6,989 bases of DNA, taken from the NCBI GenBank assembly GCA_903926695.1, contig CAIYKK010000583.1:1-6989 (forward strand). Reading direction: 5' to 3'. A model generated the notes under the pieces. It ran no database searches. It had not been told where the DNA came from and worked only from the letters and a program-made list of their open reading frames with translations. Position 1 is the first letter of the stretch. Every line of letters begins with the position of its first letter. This DNA comes from an uncultured Burkholderiales bacterium. Lineage in GTDB: Bacteria; Pseudomonadota; Gammaproteobacteria; Burkholderiales; Burkholderiaceae_C. Positions 6,471 to 6,989 of the stretch are shown here, piece after piece. Position numbers and translations under genes: made by a program.

Positions 6471-6704
6471 TTACCCTTCTTGCGCGGAAAGCCCGTCCTT
6501 CAGGGCGGGGATGCAGAGCGCGGACACCGTAGGCGTCCTCTGCTGCTGTCAACAAGTCAAACCGCTGATTAAAATTCCAGCATGCAGCGCCTCCAAGCCT
6601 TCAAGTTTGAACTCATGCCCAAAGGCGGGCAGGCGCTGGACATGCGCCGCTTTGCCGGGGCGCGCCGGTTTGTGTTCAACAAAGCCCTGGATTTGCAACA
6701 AAAA
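6471..6704 (+). mobile_element. Remnant of an IS200/IS605-family (tnpB) insertion element, left end
   Basis: Two hairpins followed by the start of tnpB look like the left part of an IS605-group element. The first is CCCGTCCT/AGGGCGGG (6492-6499 and 6502-6509, one G-U pair). The second is GGACACC/GGCGTCC (6522-6528 and 6532-6538, one mismatch), which can be extended by GCAGA/TCTGC (6513-6517 and 6539-6543) across a bulge. A TTAC at 6471-6474 could mark the insertion point, but target sites vary in this family and the boundary is a guess. tnpB similarity stops near 6704. No tnpA gene and no right-end hairpin are visible, so the element is not autonomous. Confidence 0.7.
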
Positions 6705-6761
6705 ACCGGTAGTGGTTTAATTTTGACTGTCACCCGGCAAGGTATTTATGACGTGCAGTAA
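6582..6761 (+). pseudogene. tnpB: Truncated tnpB (IS605 OrfB) N-terminus
   Basis: An open frame of 59 codons starts MQRLQAFKFELMP and continues with DMRRFAGARRFVFNKALDLQ, the characteristic beginning of IS605 OrfB/TnpB proteins (which are RNA-guided nucleases of about 350-450 residues). Recognisable similarity ends around residue 41. The last 18 residues (TGSGLILTVTRQGIYDVQ) do not look like TnpB, and the frame stops at TAA 6759-6761. The RuvC-like and zinc-finger regions are all missing, so no nuclease activity is possible. A deletion probably joined the fragment to the pgeF upstream region. It is too short to be convincing as a functional protein, although the frame is intact. Confidence 0.8.
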
Positions 6762-6812
6762 TGTTGTAATCCGCCCCCTATATGCTGCACTCAAATTTTC
6801 ACAAAGGACAAA
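6762..6812 (+). promoter_or_regulatory. Upstream region of pgeF with ribosome binding site
   Basis: AAAGGA at 6803-6808, 4 bases before the ATG at 6813, is a good Shine-Dalgarno and fixes the pgeF start. TATATG (6779-6784) could be a -10 box; no strong -35 is seen at the right distance. Whether pgeF is expressed from here or from a promoter left of the insertion remnant is open. Confidence 0.45.
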
Positions 6813-6989
6813 ATGACCGCGTTACCCTCCGACTGGCTGATTCTTAACTGGCCCGTGCCAGCCGGAGTACATGCAGTTTTCACCAGCCGGGCTGGTGGCG
6901 TGTCTGTGCCGCCGTATGAGAGTCTGAATCTGGGCACTCACGTCGGTGACCGGCCCGAGTCGGTGGTGGCCAATCGGGCGGCGCTGCAG
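6813..6989 (+). CDS. pgeF: Peptidoglycan editing factor PgeF (YfiH / DUF152 family), N-terminal 59 codons, partial at right edge
   Basis: The frame runs from the ATG at 6813 to the window end. It contains HAVFTSRAGGVSVPPYESLN followed by LGTHVGDRPESVVANRAAL, the diagnostic N-terminal block of the PgeF/YfiH family (T-x-R-x-GG-V-S-x-x-P-Y-x-SLNLG-x-HVGD, then NR). About a quarter of the usual ~250 residues is present, so the later metal-binding His/Cys residues cannot be checked. Known for the family: the E. coli member removes L-Ser wrongly incorporated in place of L-Ala in muropeptide precursors. Older annotations call it a multicopper polyphenol oxidase or laccase-domain protein. It is a cytoplasmic housekeeping gene unrelated to the exporter operon on the other strand. 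Confidence 0.92.
   Translation, partial: MTALPSDWLILNWPVPAGVHAVFTSRAGGVSVPPYESLNLGTHVGDRPESVVANRAALQ

Noticed and set aside
6492..6538. An intrinsic terminator or a REP element
   Set aside because: The hairpins have no U-run after them, and the tnpB start immediately downstream identifies them better as an IS605-group left end. A REP-like origin is not fully excluded.
6430..6720. A 96-codon plus-strand open frame starting MLSRKRQQNAG
   Set aside because: It runs through the IS605 end hairpins and overlaps tnpB in another frame. It has no family resemblance, whereas the tnpB frame is recognisable.

Overview
The window most resembles a betaproteobacterium, probably of the order Burkholderiales. 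This rests on the style of the recognisable proteins (a PgeF start typical of that group, and a TetR / HlyD-like / FtsX-like / ATPase efflux operon) and on the high-GC, Ala/Arg/Gln-rich coding of positions about 2500-6400. It is an inference; no rRNA or species marker is present. All complete genes lie on the minus strand. Only a transposon remnant and a partial housekeeping gene, at the right edge, are on the plus strand.

Layout. (1) Positions 1-2261, minus strand: the first 753 codons of a large RTX (hemolysin-type calcium-binding repeat) protein that runs off the left edge. It consists of about six diverged copies of a ~95-160-residue module. Each has GGxGND-type nonapeptides, a D(T/V)Y..(V/I) strand, a G(V/I)DxI segment and, in most copies, an IEnLtYTGT motif. 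A serine-rich low-complexity insert interrupts it. (2) Positions 2262-2526: a gene-free spacer, AT-rich next to the RTX start, that must hold the RTX promoter and the end of the efflux operon. (3) Positions 6384-2527, minus strand: a four-gene operon encoding a TetR-family repressor, a HlyD-type periplasmic adaptor, a FtsX/MacB/DevC-type permease and a MacB/LolD-type ATPase. Each neighbouring pair overlaps by exactly four bases (ATGA). A perfect 8-4-8 inverted repeat at 6393-6412, just upstream of the repressor, is the likely operator. (4) Positions about 6471-6761, plus strand: the left end (two hairpins) and first ~41 codons of an IS200/IS605-family tnpB, truncated and decayed. (5) Positions 6813-6989, plus strand: the first 59 codons of pgeF (peptidoglycan editing factor).

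How the genes work together. The operon looks like an autoregulated tripartite exporter: a ligand would release the TetR protein and allow coupled translation of adaptor, permease and ATPase. No outer-membrane TolC-type partner is encoded here, so one would have to be supplied from elsewhere. The RTX protein should be secreted by a type I system, but its C-terminal signal and any HlyB-type transporter are outside the window. The adjacent FtsX-type exporter is of the wrong architecture to be assumed its secretion machine. I see no previously undescribed multi-gene system. The items most worth a second look are the RTX serine insert with its in-frame tandem duplication, the operator/coupled operon, and the tnpB remnant.
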